A stretch of 64,000 nt of DNA from an uncultured Oleispira sp. (GCA_913019965.1 CAJVZR010000009.1:1-64000); one strand, 5' to 3'; counted from the stretch's first letter, positions 51,235-61,316 are shown. Made by a program: numbers and translations. The notes: generated from the sequence alone by a model not told the origin.

Positions 51235-51306
51235 GCTGATGGATATCGTTTGGAATTAAGGGAGTTTGCTATTGCTATCATTCTAACGTATCAGACTAAG
51301 GGCTGG

Positions 51307-51588
51307 CTATTTCTTACTAGGTTTCGCTGGGGCTAATCCCATATCGTCTAAGCGCAGTAAGATTTCATACTTTTGTGTACGGGCAACTTCTTGCCAATGC
51401 ACGTCTTGCTGAGCCCCTATAATGGCATAAATGGAATTCAATCCCGTGCCTTTTACCTTTTGCTTTAAGTCCGCATATAACTGAAAGGGGTCGACTTGCA
51501 TAAACTGCTCGACGGATTCAATTCCTACTTGCGCGAGTATTTCTTCACTCTTGGGGCCAAAGCCTTTTAAATCACGCAGTCTGGACAA
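51307..51588 (-). CDS. TfoX C-terminal-like helix-hairpin-helix protein
   Basis: A roughly 93-residue protein following the TfoX C-terminal domain: SRLRDLKGFGPKSEEILAQVGIESVEQFMQVDPFQLYADLKQKVKGTGLNSIYAIIGAQQDVHWQEVA. The helix-hairpin-helix GFGPKSEEILAQVGI suggests DNA binding. The TfoX N-terminal domain is absent. I pick the TTG at 51588, with GAGGAA seven bases before it, inside the end of the upstream gene; the ORF-track TTG at 51603 has no such site. It overlaps the upstream gene by 17 bases, suggesting coupling in rmuC-DUF1569-this gene. Confidence 0.72.
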   Translation of the reverse strand: MSRLRDLKGFGPKSEEILAQVGIESVEQFMQVDPFQLYADLKQKVKGTGLNSIYAIIGAQQDVHWQEVARTQKYEILLRLDDMGLAPAKPSKK

Positions 51589-52117
51589 GGCGAACTTCCT
51601 CAAAGTGGTTATTTAAATGCAGCACATGAGCTAAGGCATATTCTTGCTTGGTCAAATTGCCATAAGCAAAGTGTGGCTGTAAATTACCCTGATATTGATC
51701 AAAGCGAAGCAAAGATTGCTTCAACCTAGCTAACCCCTGATACGGATCTTGAGATGCTGAAATGCTCTTTGCTCCAGGAATACCTTCAGCCAATCCATGG
51801 GTCATCTTGCCCCATAAGGCAAACCCTTGGAATGCTAATGTACCCACGGTTTGTTTGAAAAAATCAGACTTATGCTGTGGATAACCATCGATTGAAAATT
51901 CAATACTTTGCGCGGCATGATTAAATATCTGCCCAAGGTCCCACTCGCCTTCGGTGACCAAGCTTTCAACCTGTAAAGAATCTAAAAACGAAAGTAATCG
52001 CTTAATATCCAATGGCTCATTTTTAATATCTTGAGCGAGTATTTCCCCACTGACTCGGGGAACCTGCAATGCCATTGCCGATATTAAGGATAATGATAAA
52101 AATTCACGACGTTTCAT
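51572..52117 (-). CDS. DUF1569-like (DinB superfamily) protein
   Basis: A 181-residue protein with a probable signal (MKRREFLSLSLISAMALQVPRVSG; RR followed by EFL resembles a Tat motif) and a helical domain (IKRLLSFLDSLQ ... WDLGQIFNHAAQSIEFSIDGYPQHKSDFFKQTVG) typical of DUF1569, a DinB-like four-helix family. The two His in FNHAAQ and the C-terminal HVLHLNNHFEEVRL could be metal ligands. I use the ATG at 52117, with GGAGA six bases before it. It overlaps rmuC by 14 bases and the following TfoX_C-like gene by 17. Confidence 0.72.
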   Translation of the reverse strand: MKRREFLSLSLISAMALQVPRVSGEILAQDIKNEPLDIKRLLSFLDSLQVESLVTEGEWDLGQIFNHAAQSIEFSIDGYPQHKSDFFKQTVGTLAFQGFALWGKMTHGLAEGIPGAKSISASQDPYQGLARLKQSLLRFDQYQGNLQPHFAYGNLTKQEYALAHVLHLNNHFEEVRLVQTA

Positions 52118-53381
52118 TGCTGCTCTCCATGCTATCACTTTTTTCCATTCGGCTTTTATTTTCGACGTTCCCTTGAGGGATTTTCTTTTTAATTCTCACC
52201 CCAAGCTCAACAAACTGATTCGCCGTATTCACTAAATTGCCTCGCCCTAACGCCAGTGAAGAATAAGTTTCATCATAGGTTTTTTGCGCGCTATTGAGCT
52301 GTGTCCCTAGCTTATCCATTTTCTCGACCACTATACGCAAGCGATCGTAAACTTTTCCCGCCTGTTCACTGAGCTCATCTGCACTGCGGCCACGGCGTTC
52401 AATTGCCCACAAACTTTCTACGGTTCGTAAACTGGCCAATAATGTCGTCGGAGTTACCACCACGATGCGTTGATCAAAGGCATCCATAAAGAGCTTCTCA
52501 TCATGCTGAAAAGCGGCCATAAACGCAGGTTCTATCGGCATAAACATAAAAACAAAATCAGGGCTGTGTAAGCTTGGCAACTGTTGATAGGCTTTCGCCG
52601 ATAGACTTTTTATATGGTTACGAATAGCGTCGATATGCTGTTTTAAAAAATGCTGGCTGTCCGTTTCATCTTCTGAATTGATATAGTCGTTATAAGCGTT
52701 AAGAGACACTTTAGCATCAACGATAATGTGCTTACCTTCCGGTAAGTTAATAATGACATCTGGGCGATAGTTCTGTCCGTCATCGGCTTTATGATTTTGC
52801 TCTCGAACATACTCTTCGCCTAAGCGTAAACCCGAGCGTTCTAATACAGTCTCTAAAACAAGTTCGCCCCAATTTCCCTGAGTTTTTTTATCACCCCGCA
52901 ACGCTTTGCTTAACGCACTCGCTTCTTCGGTTATATTTTGGTTCAGGCGATAGAGTTCATTTATTTGGGCTTTTAGTGCTGCGCGATCTTTTGCATCATG
53001 CAGATAAACATCTTCAACTTTTTTCCTCAACCCTTCTAACTGGTCTTTAAAAGGATGCAAAATGGCATCAAGGCCTTGCTTATTTTGCTGCTGTTTTTCG
53101 TTGAATATTTTATTTGAGAGGTTTTCAAAACTTTGTTTTTGCTGATGCTGCTGCTGGCTAAAAGCTTGCTGATCTTGCTGACGTAATTCTTGATAATGTT
53201 GCTGCTGACTCTGCATTTTTTGTTTGAGTAAAGCATTCTCTATTTGCAGCTGCTGGTTCGTCGCCTCAATCTGTTTGCCACCCAACTTTTTACCGATTAA
53301 CAGGCTGCCAAAGCAGCAAGCTAATAACAGCAGTGAAAAGAAGAAAAGCACCATCCATGGTTCTAAAATCAAAGATTCCAC
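52104..53381 (-). CDS. rmuC: DNA recombination protein RmuC
   Basis: Membrane-anchored protein that limits certain DNA rearrangements and has a PD-(D/E)XK-like nuclease fold. An N-terminal helix (VLFFFSLLLLACCFGSLLIG) is followed by a Gln-rich coiled coil (residues 35-110). The conserved core is NWGELVLETVLERSGLRLGEEYVREQ ... NYRPDVIINLPEGKHIIVDAKVSLNAYNDYI, whose D and DAK residues match the nuclease motif, then FMFMPIEPAFMAAFQHDEKLFMDAFDQRIVVVTPTTLLASLRTV. The start is GTG at 53381 with AAGGA seven bases upstream. It lies 46 bases after prfA on the same strand. Confidence 0.94.
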   Translation of the reverse strand: MESLILEPWMVLFFFSLLLLACCFGSLLIGKKLGGKQIEATNQQLQIENALLKQKMQSQQQHYQELRQQDQQAFSQQQHQQKQSFENLSNKIFNEKQQQNKQGLDAILHPFKDQLEGLRKKVEDVYLHDAKDRAALKAQINELYRLNQNITEEASALSKALRGDKKTQGNWGELVLETVLERSGLRLGEEYVREQNHKADDGQNYRPDVIINLPEGKHIIVDAKVSLNAYNDYINSEDETDSQHFLKQHIDAIRNHIKSLSAKAYQQLPSLHSPDFVFMFMPIEPAFMAAFQHDEKLFMDAFDQRIVVVTPTTLLASLRTVESLWAIERRGRSADELSEQAGKVYDRLRIVVEKMDKLGTQLNSAQKTYDETYSSLALGRGNLVNTANQFVELGVRIKKKIPQGNVENKSRMEKSDSMESSNETS

Positions 53382-53427
53382 TTAACATTCCTTTTCACTG
53401 GCTATTTTAACGCGTAGTTAGATGAAC

Positions 53428-54516
53428 TTAATCTTGCGAACCAAGCGCGGTAAGCTGCTCTGTTTGGTGCTCACTAATCAGTGGCTTCAAGATGGCACCT
53501 AAGTCACCCTGCATCACTTCGTCTAACTTATACAAGGTTAAGTTAATACGGTGATCTGTTACGCGACTTTGTGGATAGTTATAGGTACGAATACGCTCAG
53601 AACGGTCTCCGCTTCCGACTAGACTTTTACGTTCAGCCGCTTGCTCTGCCTGTTGCTTTTGCAATACGGCATCATTAATTCGGCTCGCCAATACCGTCAT
53701 CGCTTTAGCACGGTTTTTATGCTGAGAACGTTCGTCCTGACACTCAACCACAAACCCTGTTGGGATGTGGGTTAAACGAATCGCGGAATCCGTTTTGTTA
53801 ACGTGCTGACCACCAGAACCCGAGGCACGAAAGGTATCAACTCGAAGATCTGATTTCTTAATTTCAATATCGCCTTCGCCTTCCACTTCAGGCATCACTG
53901 CAACGGTACAAGCCGAAGTATGAACACGCCCTTGAGACTCGGTTTCAGGTACACGTTGAACTCGGTGAGCACCGGATTCAAATTTTAATTGCGAATAAAC
54001 ATCCGTACCCGAGATACGAGCGATGATTTCTTTATAACCACCATGATCGCCATCATTGGTACTTAAAACTTCAACCCGAAAGCCTTGGTTTTCAGCATAA
54101 CGAGAATACATACGATATAAATCGCCAGAGAAGATAGCCGCTTCATCCCCACCCGTACCGGCACGCACTTCCAAGATGACGTTTCGACCATCGTTAGGAT
54201 CTTTAGGTAGCAATAGAATTTGTAATTCGTCTTCTAAACGCTCTAGCGTTGCTTTCGCTGACTTAAACTCTTCTTGACCCATTTCACGCATTTCAGGGTC
54301 TTCGTCTTTTAATAACGCTTCGGCTTCAGCCAAATCGTCTTGTGCTTGAGTAAACGCTTCATAAGCTTGTACTACAGGCTCTAATTCAGCATATTCTTTC
54401 GATAACGCTCGAAATTTATCCTGATTGGAGATAATTTCATTATCCCCTAACAAGTGGCCGATTTCTTCGTAACGCTCGCTCAAGTGTTCTAATTTATGAA
54501 CTAAAGATTGTTTCAT
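53428..54516 (-). CDS. prfA: Peptide chain release factor 1
   Basis: Recognises UAA and UAG and triggers peptide release. The catalytic GGQ is in [23 protein letters not shown], and the stop-codon-reading PxT motif corresponds to [16 protein letters not shown]. The length (362) is normal. The start overlaps the hemA stop by four bases (ATGA), as in E. coli and Pseudomonas. The usual downstream prmC, the methyltransferase for the GGQ glutamine, is replaced here by rmuC, so prmC must be elsewhere. Confidence 0.98.
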   Translation of the reverse strand: MKQSLVHKLEHLSERYEEIGHLLGDNEIISNQDKFRALSKEYAELEPVVQAYEAFTQAQDDLAEAEALLKDEDPEMREMGQEEFKSAKATLERLEDELQILLLPKDPNDGRNVILEVRAGTGGDEAAIFSGDLYRMYSRYAENQGFRVEVLSTNDGDHGGYKEIIARISGTDVYSQLKFESGAHRVQRVPETESQGRVHTSACTVAVMPEVEGEGDIEIKKSDLRVDTFRASGSGGQHVNKTDSAIRLTHIPTGFVVECQDERSQHKNRAKAMTVLASRINDAVLQKQQAEQAAERKSLVGSGDRSERIRTYNYPQSRVTDHRINLTLYKLDEVMQGDLGAILKPLISEHQTEQLTALGSQD

Positions 54517-55838
54517 TCTGCTTTATTCTTCTCTTTTATCTCAGTAGCACGAGGTTCGGCATCACTTGAGAGTTGAAATAATTCTTGTACCCAGTCCATG
54601 ACTTCAAGCTGGCCTTCGGCCCCGGCTTGACGCATTTGCTTGGTCGGCGTGTGTAATATTTTATTGGTATAAGTATGCGCAAATTGCTGCAATACCTTGC
54701 TCGGATCATCACCGTTAGCAAGCTGTTTACGCGCCTTGATCAAACATTCATCGCGTAACTCTTCAACATGGCTGCGCAATGAGGTTACCGTTGAGACAAC
54801 ATCGAGTGAACGCAATTCTCGCATAAAACGTTCGACACCCGAAACAATAAGCTGCTCAGCTTGAATTGCAGCATCTTGTCGGGATTTCACATTCTCTTCA
54901 ATAATGTCTTTTAAATCATCCACGGTATAAAGGAAGACATCGTTTAAATCACCGACTTCTTCTTCAATATCTCGCGGTACCGCAATATCCACCATAAATA
55001 CTGGCGCATGACGGCGTTTCTTCAGAGCCCGCTCTACAGTTCCTTTACCCAAGATCGGCAATGGACTGGCAGTAGAAGAGATAACAATATCTGCACGAGG
55101 TAACTCTTGAGCAATATCTTCAAGCAATACGGCTTCGGCATGAAACTGCTCGGCGAGTTTTTGCGCACGAGCCAAGGTACGGTTAGCCACAATGATTTGC
55201 TTGATGCCGGCATCTTTTAAATGCTTGGCAACAAGGTCAATGGTCTCACCGGCACCAATTAATAAAGCCGTGCTCTTACTAAAATCGGAAAAGATGTGCT
55301 TCGCCATACTGACCGCAGCAAAAGCAACGGATACAGGATTTTGGCCAATGGCGGTATTGGTGCGAACTTCTTTTGCCACGCTAAATGTTTGGCGGAATAA
55401 TCGACCCAGATCACTGCCGGTGGTACCCGCCTGCTGAGAAACGGCGAAGGCGGATTTAAATTGCCCTAAGATTTGCGGCTCACCAAGGACTAAAGAATCT
55501 AAGCCACTGGCAACCCGCATCATATGCTGTACAGCATCGGAGTTATGATGAATGTATGACGAATCAAATAGTACCTGTTCATCAACATCATGGTGGCCAC
55601 TAAGCCACGAAAGTATCGATTTTCCAGCAATATCATCGGCATTGGCAAGTTCGTTTTCGTAGGAACAGTATATTTCGGTTCGGTTGCAGGTCGATAGAAT
55701 CGACACTTCAGTCACTGAAGCCAATGATTGCAAGACCTGCTGGAGAACATCCGGCATGGTTGCAGGATCAAAGGAAACCTTCTCACGCACAGCTACTGGA
55801 GCGGTTTTGTGATTTATGCCGAGCGCTATGATACCCAT
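54513..55838 (-). CDS. hemA: Glutamyl-tRNA reductase HemA
   Basis: First committed step of tetrapyrrole synthesis by the C5 pathway: reduces Glu-tRNA to glutamate-1-semialdehyde with NADPH. The catalytic cysteine is C51 in [12 protein letters not shown], with [13 protein letters not shown], the NADP domain [36 protein letters not shown] and the dimerisation helices following. The length (441) is a little above E. coli. It is divergent from the TPR lipoprotein gene and overlaps prfA. Confidence 0.97.
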   Translation of the reverse strand: MGIIALGINHKTAPVAVREKVSFDPATMPDVLQQVLQSLASVTEVSILSTCNRTEIYCSYENELANADDIAGKSILSWLSGHHDVDEQVLFDSSYIHHNSDAVQHMMRVASGLDSLVLGEPQILGQFKSAFAVSQQAGTTGSDLGRLFRQTFSVAKEVRTNTAIGQNPVSVAFAAVSMAKHIFSDFSKSTALLIGAGETIDLVAKHLKDAGIKQIIVANRTLARAQKLAEQFHAEAVLLEDIAQELPRADIVISSTASPLPILGKGTVERALKKRRHAPVFMVDIAVPRDIEEEVGDLNDVFLYTVDDLKDIIEENVKSRQDAAIQAEQLIVSGVERFMRELRSLDVVSTVTSLRSHVEELRDECLIKARKQLANGDDPSKVLQQFAHTYTNKILHTPTKQMRQAGAEGQLEVMDWVQELFQLSSDAEPRATEIKEKNKAE

Positions 55839-56020
55839 TTGAGACGAAATCTGACCTTAAAGATGATGCATATTAACTAAAGAATCACAGTATAACGGGA
55901 AATAAAGACGAAATCTTTTCCACATTCATCTGTCTACCATTATTTCGCCCATAATAAAGACATAACTCTGACTTTTAGCAAGTTTTCAGAGTATGCTATT
56001 GACAGAACAAATGGATAAAG

Positions 56021-57784
56021 ATGGTTATGTTAGTACGGATTTTTAGCCTGATACTGGCTAATAGTATGATGTTGGGATGTTCTTATTTGCCCTTGCAGCC
56101 AGTAAGTGAGCAAGATAGCCTTCCCAATCAAGCTTCAAATACAGAAACGGTGACTGCCGAACAGCCTGTTGTCATTGCTGACGATAAGCCTTTTCCTGCC
56201 CCTACGTTATATTCACTGCTCGTGGCCGAGGTTGCCGGGCAGCGACATCAATATGAAGTTTCATTAGCAAATTACCTCGATCAAGCACGAAAAACACAAG
56301 ATCCCGGTATCGCTGAACGCGCTACCCGCATTGCCCAATATTTGGGCAGCAACCAATTTACACTTGAAGCGGCAAGAATCTGGATTACCAGCGACCCATT
56401 TGAAGCTCAAGCCCATCAAATCCTTGCCCAAGCACTAATGAAAGCCGGTGATTTTTCAACGGCCCTCAACCATATGGAAGCGGTATTAGAATTAGCTGGG
56501 GCCAGCCAATTCGACTACTTGGCTCTGAATGCACAACACTTAAGCCGTGAGGAAAAGCTGAACTTATTAGCTCAGTTTGAAATTTTAAGCCAAAAACACA
56601 GCGACTATGCCCAGCTGTGGATGGCACAAGGAAGCCTATTATTACAACTAGAAGACTACCCAGCTGCGCTCGCTGCTCTCGATAAAGCATTATCGCTGCG
56701 TGAAAAATATACCGCCGCAGCCCTTAGCAAGGCCCGAACTTTACACAAGCTAGGTCGAGCCGAAGAAGCGCTAACCTGGCTCGACAAACTGCATAATAAT
56801 ATGCCTAAACATAAAGGTATTGGGGTATTACGCGCACGTATATTGATTGACTTAAAACGCTTTAGCGAAGCAAGAGCCGCTTTCCAATATCTCGCTCAGC
56901 TTTTTAAGGATGATAATTCGATTCAACTTTCTCTAGGCCTATTACACATGGAGCTAGAAGAGTTTGATGAAGCCATTGCAACACTGAGCGCTCTCACGTT
57001 GCAGGACAGTATTTCAAGTGATTCCTACTTCTATCTCGCTCGCATTGCTGAGCTACAAAATGATGAGCAGAGAGCATTACGTAATTACCGCCAAGTACGA
57101 AAGGGTCGTCAGTTCTTACCTGCACAGTTAAAAGTAGCCGGACTTTTGATTCAGCATGAAGATATCAATGCCGCTAGAGATTACCTTACGCACCGACGCA
57201 GCGAGTTTCCTGATTTTGAAGCTGAACTCGTACAGTTAGAAATTGAATTATTAATCAAACATGACCTTCATACTGACGCTTACCAATTAGCGGATGAAGC
57301 GCTTAAAGTCTCTCCCGATAATATCAACCTGCTTTATAGCCGTGGATTATTAGCCGAGAAGATGGGCAACCTAGCACAATTAGAAACCGATTTACGCCAA
57401 ATCATTAGCTTAAACCCTAAAAATGCTGAAGCGATTAATGCATTGGGATATACCCTAGCCGATAAAACGGATCGTATTGATGAAGCACTATCACTGGTTC
57501 AAGAAGCGCTAGCAATTTCACCTAATAATCCCGCCATTATCGATAGTTTAGGCTGGGTATATTATCGTTTAGGGGATCTATATAAAGCGCTAGAATTATT
57601 ACAGCGTGCTTTCAATGACTTCCCTGACCATGAAGTCGCGGCTCACTTAGGCGAAGTGCTTTGGCAGTTGCAACGTAATGAAGAAGCCCAATCTATTTGG
57701 CAGCAAGGGTTAGAACAAAAACCTGATAGCCCAATTATTAAAGATACTCTGCAACGCTTCGATGTAGAGCCTCCCATTAAGTAA
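56021..57784 (+). CDS. TPR-repeat lipoprotein (PA4667-like)
   Basis: A 587-residue protein: a lipoprotein signal (LILANSMMLGC), then a disordered segment and about a dozen TPR motifs covering residues 70-580. Clear ones are YAQLWMAQGSLLLQLEDYPAALAALDKALSLREKY and NPAIIDSLGWVYYRLGDLYKALELLQRAFNDFPDHE. The orthologous position next to lolB in Pseudomonas is also a TPR protein of unknown function, so an envelope scaffold or chaperone role is inferred. ATG 56027 is an alternative start. It ends 26 bases before lolB. Confidence 0.85.
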   Translation: MVMLVRIFSLILANSMMLGCSYLPLQPVSEQDSLPNQASNTETVTAEQPVVIADDKPFPAPTLYSLLVAEVAGQRHQYEVSLANYLDQARKTQDPGIAERATRIAQYLGSNQFTLEAARIWITSDPFEAQAHQILAQALMKAGDFSTALNHMEAVLELAGASQFDYLALNAQHLSREEKLNLLAQFEILSQKHSDYAQLWMAQGSLLLQLEDYPAALAALDKALSLREKYTAAALSKARTLHKLGRAEEALTWLDKLHNNMPKHKGIGVLRARILIDLKRFSEARAAFQYLAQLFKDDNSIQLSLGLLHMELEEFDEAIATLSALTLQDSISSDSYFYLARIAELQNDEQRALRNYRQVRKGRQFLPAQLKVAGLLIQHEDINAARDYLTHRRSEFPDFEAELVQLEIELLIKHDLHTDAYQLADEALKVSPDNINLLYSRGLLAEKMGNLAQLETDLRQIISLNPKNAEAINALGYTLADKTDRIDEALSLVQEALAISPNNPAIIDSLGWVYYRLGDLYKALELLQRAFNDFPDHEVAAHLGEVLWQLQRNEEAQSIWQQGLEQKPDSPIIKDTLQRFDVEPPIK

Positions 57785-57810
57785 CCTCAGTTTAAGTGAT
57801 CCTTTTAGTA

Positions 57811-58398
57811 ATGAAATTTATATTCATCAGCCTAGTGCTATCATTCAGCCTAGGCCTCACCGGCTGTAGCGTATTCAACTTACAGCAAGATAGCCAAGTC
57901 CTCGAAAGTCAGCTCAATAAAATTCAAAAGTGGCAAGTTCGCGGCAAGCTTTCCGTCGTCAGTCCTGAAGATTCCGCGACCGGCTACCTCACTTGGCTGC
58001 AAGATGACGAAGATTTTGATTTGTTTTTATCCGGCCCTTTTGGTCAAGGCTCTAGTCGCTTAGTCGGTAATAATGGCCAAGCAAGCTTAACTCTACCCAG
58101 CCAAGAACCTGTTCATGCCCCTTCTGCGCAATACCTTATGAATCGTTATTTAGGCTGGGAGTTTCCAGTATTAGATATTCGCTACTGGGTAAAAGGCCAA
58201 GCCAGCCCTCACTCAGCATCCACGGAACAACGCGATAGCATGGGATTATTGGCAGGTTTACAGCAGCATGGCTGGCAAGTTGAATTTTCACGCTATCAGC
58301 GCCAGGAAGACACCTGGCTTCCTGGACGAATCAAAATCAAAGGCCATAACTTTAAATTCATTTTTGCCATTAAAGAGTGGACGATTGATTATGACTAA
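57811..58398 (+). CDS. lolB: Outer-membrane lipoprotein receptor LolB
   Basis: Accepts lipoproteins from LolA and inserts them in the outer membrane; itself a lipoprotein (lipobox LTGC). The core IQKWQVRGKLSVVSPEDSATGYLTWLQDDEDFDLFLSGPFGQGSSRLVGNNGQASLTLP and the C-terminal HGWQVEFSRYQRQEDTWLPGRIKIKGHNFKFIFAIKEWTI match LolB. I use the ATG at 57811, five codons after the GTG of the ORF track. It overlaps ispE by eight bases, an arrangement shared by many gammaproteobacteria. Confidence 0.94.
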   Translation: MKFIFISLVLSFSLGLTGCSVFNLQQDSQVLESQLNKIQKWQVRGKLSVVSPEDSATGYLTWLQDDEDFDLFLSGPFGQGSSRLVGNNGQASLTLPSQEPVHAPSAQYLMNRYLGWEFPVLDIRYWVKGQASPHSASTEQRDSMGLLAGLQQHGWQVEFSRYQRQEDTWLPGRIKIKGHNFKFIFAIKEWTIDYD

Positions 58399-59275
58399 TA
58401 CTCCATCCAACTGGATCACTGTTCCCGCGCCGGCAAAACTCAACTTAATGCTGCATATCACAGGGCAGCGAAGTGATGGCTACCACGAGTTACAAACCAT
58501 TTTTCAGTTCGTTGATCATGGTGATGAGCTTAGCTTTCGTCTTCGCGATGATAATAAACTAACCCTTAGCCCAGCGGTGGATGGGGTCAACTTCGAAGAT
58601 AATTTAATTACCAAGGCCGCCCGCAGCTTACAAAACCACCCTCAAGCGAAGGATAAAGTGTGCGGCGCTGATATAACCCTCGAAAAAATATTACCCATGG
58701 GCGGAGGACTCGGTGGGGGAAGCTCAAATGCCGCCACCACCATGCTCGCGTTAAATAAATTATGGCAGCTCGACTTATCCTTAGAAGAACTGGCAGTTAT
58801 CGGAGTTAAGCTCGGTGCCGATGTACCTGTCTTTATTAAAGGCCAAGCCTGCTGGGCAGAAGGGGTTGGAGAACTGATTACCCCATTACCCGATCTGGCT
58901 GAAAATTGGTTCTTAGTCGCTTGCCCAAATGCCCATTCCGATACCAAAGAAATTTTTTCGCACAAAGAGTTGACAAGGGACAGCGAGATCCTTAATATGC
59001 GCCACGCACTTGAGGGACAAGCAGCAAACACAGTTAGAAATGACTGTCAGTTAGTTGCCTCGAAACTCAACCCTGAAATTGGTAAGACATTGAATTTGCT
59101 AAACAAATTTGGTTCTGCTAAGATGACTGGGACTGGAGCTTGTGTTTTCTTAAGCTTTGCTTCAGAGAACAAAGCAACGATTGTTGCAAGTAAGCTTCCA
59201 GCTGAATTAAATGCATTTATTGCGAAAGGTACTAACCTTTCTTCTGCACATAAGGTATTATTCGGCTCCGTTTGA
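58391..59275 (+). CDS. ispE: 4-diphosphocytidyl-2-C-methyl-D-erythritol kinase IspE
   Basis: GHMP kinase of the MEP isoprenoid pathway. PAPAKLNLMLHITGQRSDGYHELQTIFQF at the N-terminus, the ATP loop LPMGGGLGGGSSNAATTMLALN and the C-terminal AKMTGTGACVFLSF are all intact. The ORF track extends far into lolB; the ATG at 58391 is correct, because the upstream part reads out of frame through lolB. The length is 294, near the family norm. The tRNA-Gln gene begins 20 bases after its stop. Confidence 0.97.
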   Translation: MTNTPSNWITVPAPAKLNLMLHITGQRSDGYHELQTIFQFVDHGDELSFRLRDDNKLTLSPAVDGVNFEDNLITKAARSLQNHPQAKDKVCGADITLEKILPMGGGLGGGSSNAATTMLALNKLWQLDLSLEELAVIGVKLGADVPVFIKGQACWAEGVGELITPLPDLAENWFLVACPNAHSDTKEIFSHKELTRDSEILNMRHALEGQAANTVRNDCQLVASKLNPEIGKTLNLLNKFGSAKMTGTGACVFLSFASENKATIVASKLPAELNAFIAKGTNLSSAHKVLFGSV

Positions 59276-59295
59276 AAAAACGGTTTTAAAAAAGT

Positions 59296-59370
59296 TGGGG
59301 TGTCGCCAAGCGGTAAGGCAACGGGTTTTGATCCCGTCATGCGCAGGTTCAAATCCTGCCACCTCAGCCA
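59296..59370 (+). tRNA. glnT-TTG: tRNA-Gln (anticodon TTG)
   Basis: A 75-base tRNA with the CCA tail encoded. The acceptor stem pairs TGGGGTG with CACCTCA. The anticodon loop TTTTGAT between ACGGG and CCCGT puts TTG at 59328-59330, reading CAA/CAG. The T arm CAGG-TTCAAAT-CCTG is regular. It sits between ispE and prs. Confidence 0.97.
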
Positions 59371-59415
59371 ACTTCTTTCTTATCCATTATTGAAAAAATC
59401 TAAAGGTGACCCATA

Positions 59416-60357
59416 GTGTCCAAACTGATGGTATTTACCGGCAACGCCAATCCTGAATTAGCCAAGCTTGTTGTTGAACGTTTAGATATTCCAATGGGCG
59501 AAATGTCCGTAGGTAAATTCAGTGATGGTGAAATCACTGTTGAAATTAATGAAAATGTGCGTGGTAAAGACGCCTTCATTATTCAACCGACCTGTACTCC
59601 TACCAACGATAACTTGATGGAACTTCTGCTAATGGCAGATGGTTTACGTCGTGCTTCCGCTGCTCGTATTACTGCAGTTGTTCCTTATTTCGGTTATGCA
59701 CGCCAAGATCGTCGTCCGCGTAGTGCTCGTGTGCCAATTAGTGCCCGCGCTGTTGCTGACATGATGGTAGGTGCTGGTATCGACCGCGTATTAACGGTTG
59801 ATTTACACGCCGACCAAATCCAGGGCTTTTTCAGTGTCCCTGTTGATAACGTATACGGTTCGCCAATTTTATTAGATGACATCGCTCGTCAGAAATATGA
59901 AGACCTTGTGGTTGTTTCTCCTGACGTTGGTGGTGTTGTTCGCGCACGTGCTATCGCTAAGCAGTTAAATGTTGATCTAGCGATTATTGATAAGCGTCGC
60001 CCAGAAGCCAACGTTGCCGAAGTGATGAACATCATCGGTGATATTGAAGGTCGTACTTGTGTCTTGGTTGATGACATGGTCGATACGGCAGGCACTTTAT
60101 GCCACGCCGCTGCTGCATTAAAAGAACGTGGTGCAAAAGCCGTTGTTGCTTATTGTACTCACCCAGTTTTATCTGGCCCAGCCATTGATCGTTTGAAGTC
60201 TTCTTCTCTCGATGAATTAGTAGTATCTGATACTATTCCATTGTCTGTAGCCGCACAAAAATCGGGTCGTGTTCGTCAATTAACGATCGCTGGCCTATTA
60301 GCTGAATCAATTCGTCGTGTTAATAACGAAGAATCAATCAGCGCTATGTTTAGATAA
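59416..60357 (+). CDS. prs: Ribose-phosphate pyrophosphokinase
   Basis: Makes PRPP from ribose 5-phosphate and ATP for nucleotides, His and Trp. The ATP/metal site [30 protein letters not shown], the [12 protein letters not shown] segment and the PRPP loop [25 protein letters not shown] are intact. The 313-residue length is normal. The start is GTG at 59416 (MSKLMVF), with AAGGTG eight bases upstream. Conserved neighbours are ispE and rplY. Confidence 0.97.
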   Translation: MSKLMVFTGNANPELAKLVVERLDIPMGEMSVGKFSDGEITVEINENVRGKDAFIIQPTCTPTNDNLMELLLMADGLRRASAARITAVVPYFGYARQDRRPRSARVPISARAVADMMVGAGIDRVLTVDLHADQIQGFFSVPVDNVYGSPILLDDIARQKYEDLVVVSPDVGGVVRARAIAKQLNVDLAIIDKRRPEANVAEVMNIIGDIEGRTCVLVDDMVDTAGTLCHAAAALKERGAKAVVAYCTHPVLSGPAIDRLKSSSLDELVVSDTIPLSVAAQKSGRVRQLTIAGLLAESIRRVNNEESISAMFR

Positions 60358-60399
60358 CTAACGTTTCGCTAGATAATAGTTTAGAAACAACAGTTTCAC

Positions 60400-60472
60400 G
60401 TTAGGGGTTTGGTCGCAAAACTCCTAACAAATAGAGAACCTCAGGGGTATTTTACCCTTGGGGTTTTCTGCA
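60400..60472 (+). promoter_or_regulatory. Two consecutive hairpins between prs and rplY
   Basis: GTTAGGGGTTT with AAACTCCTAAC (60400-60428) forms an 11-bp stem with one G-U. AACCTCAGGGGT-ATTTT-ACCCTTGGGGTT (60437-60465) forms a 12-bp stem, followed by TTTTC. The second looks like the prs terminator, or an attenuator/leader structure before rplY; the first has no T run. Confidence 0.5.
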
Positions 60473-60535
60473 CTTAGTCGCTTTAATCTTAATGAAAGAT
60501 GCAGCGATTTTATTTATAGAAGAAAGGAAGACATC

Positions 60536-61177
60536 ATGTCCGATTTATCATTGAACGCAGAACTTCGCGAAGTAGTAGGGAAAGGTGCGAGCCGCCGCCT
60601 ACGTCGTTTAGAAGATCTAGTTCCAGCTATCATCTATGGCGGAAAAACTGGCGGTAACGCACGTAAGCCTACCAACATTACGTTGAAAGCTAACGAGTTG
60701 AAAAAAGCCCTAGAAAACGAAGCTTACTACAGCTCTATCATCACTTTGAACATCGGTGAAAAAACTGAGCAGGTTGTATTGAAAGATATGCAGCGTCACG
60801 CAGCTCGTGATCACGTTATGCACGCTGATTTCTTGCGCGTAAGCAAGTCTACAATCATCAAGCAGCACCTTCCAATTCACTTCATCAATGAAGATACTTG
60901 CCCTGCTGTTAAGACTGGCGGCGCTAAGATCAATCACCAGATGACTAGCATCGATATTATCTGTGCAGCTGGCGATCTTCCTCAGTTCATCGAAATCGAT
61001 CTTGCTGAAGCTGAAGCTGGTTCAGTAATTCACTTGTCAGACATCAAGTTCCCTAAAGGCGTTCAGTCTTTGGCTCTGTCTCACGGTGCTGATCACGATA
61101 CAGCGGTTGTTTCTTTGTTCACACCTAAAGGTGTTGCTGAAGACGACGAAGCTGGCGAAGAAGCTGGCGAAGAGTAA
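60536..61177 (+). CDS. rplY: Ribosomal protein bL25, CTC form
   Basis: Binds 5S rRNA. The long TL5/CTC-type form (213 residues): an N-terminal 5S-binding domain (LNAELREVVGKGASRRLRRLEDLVPAIIYGG) plus a C-terminal beta domain (LPIHFINEDTCPAVKTGGAKINHQMTSIDIICAAGDLPQFIEIDLAEAEAGSVIHLSDI) and an acidic tail. I use the ATG at 60536 with AAAGGAAG before it; the ORF-track start lies upstream, in the leader. The E. coli protein is the short one-domain form. Confidence 0.96.
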   Translation: MSDLSLNAELREVVGKGASRRLRRLEDLVPAIIYGGKTGGNARKPTNITLKANELKKALENEAYYSSIITLNIGEKTEQVVLKDMQRHAARDHVMHADFLRVSKSTIIKQHLPIHFINEDTCPAVKTGGAKINHQMTSIDIICAAGDLPQFIEIDLAEAEAGSVIHLSDIKFPKGVQSLALSHGADHDTAVVSLFTPKGVAEDDEAGEEAGEE

Positions 61178-61221
61178 TCTTCTTTCTCTCAACTTCCTTG
61201 TTGAATTTGAGAGAAAACAGC

Positions 61222-61250
61222 AAAAAGGGCTCATTTATGAGCCCTTTTTT
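61222..61250 (+). terminator. Rho-independent terminator of rplY
   Basis: AAAAAGGGCTCA-TTTA-TGAGCCCTTTTTT: a perfect stem and T run, about 45 bases after the rplY stop. Confidence 0.95.
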
Positions 61251-61316
61251 ATGCCAGTTCTTTTATAATGGCCAACAATTAATCAACATATTGACAGTAG
61301 ATAAACAATATTAAAG

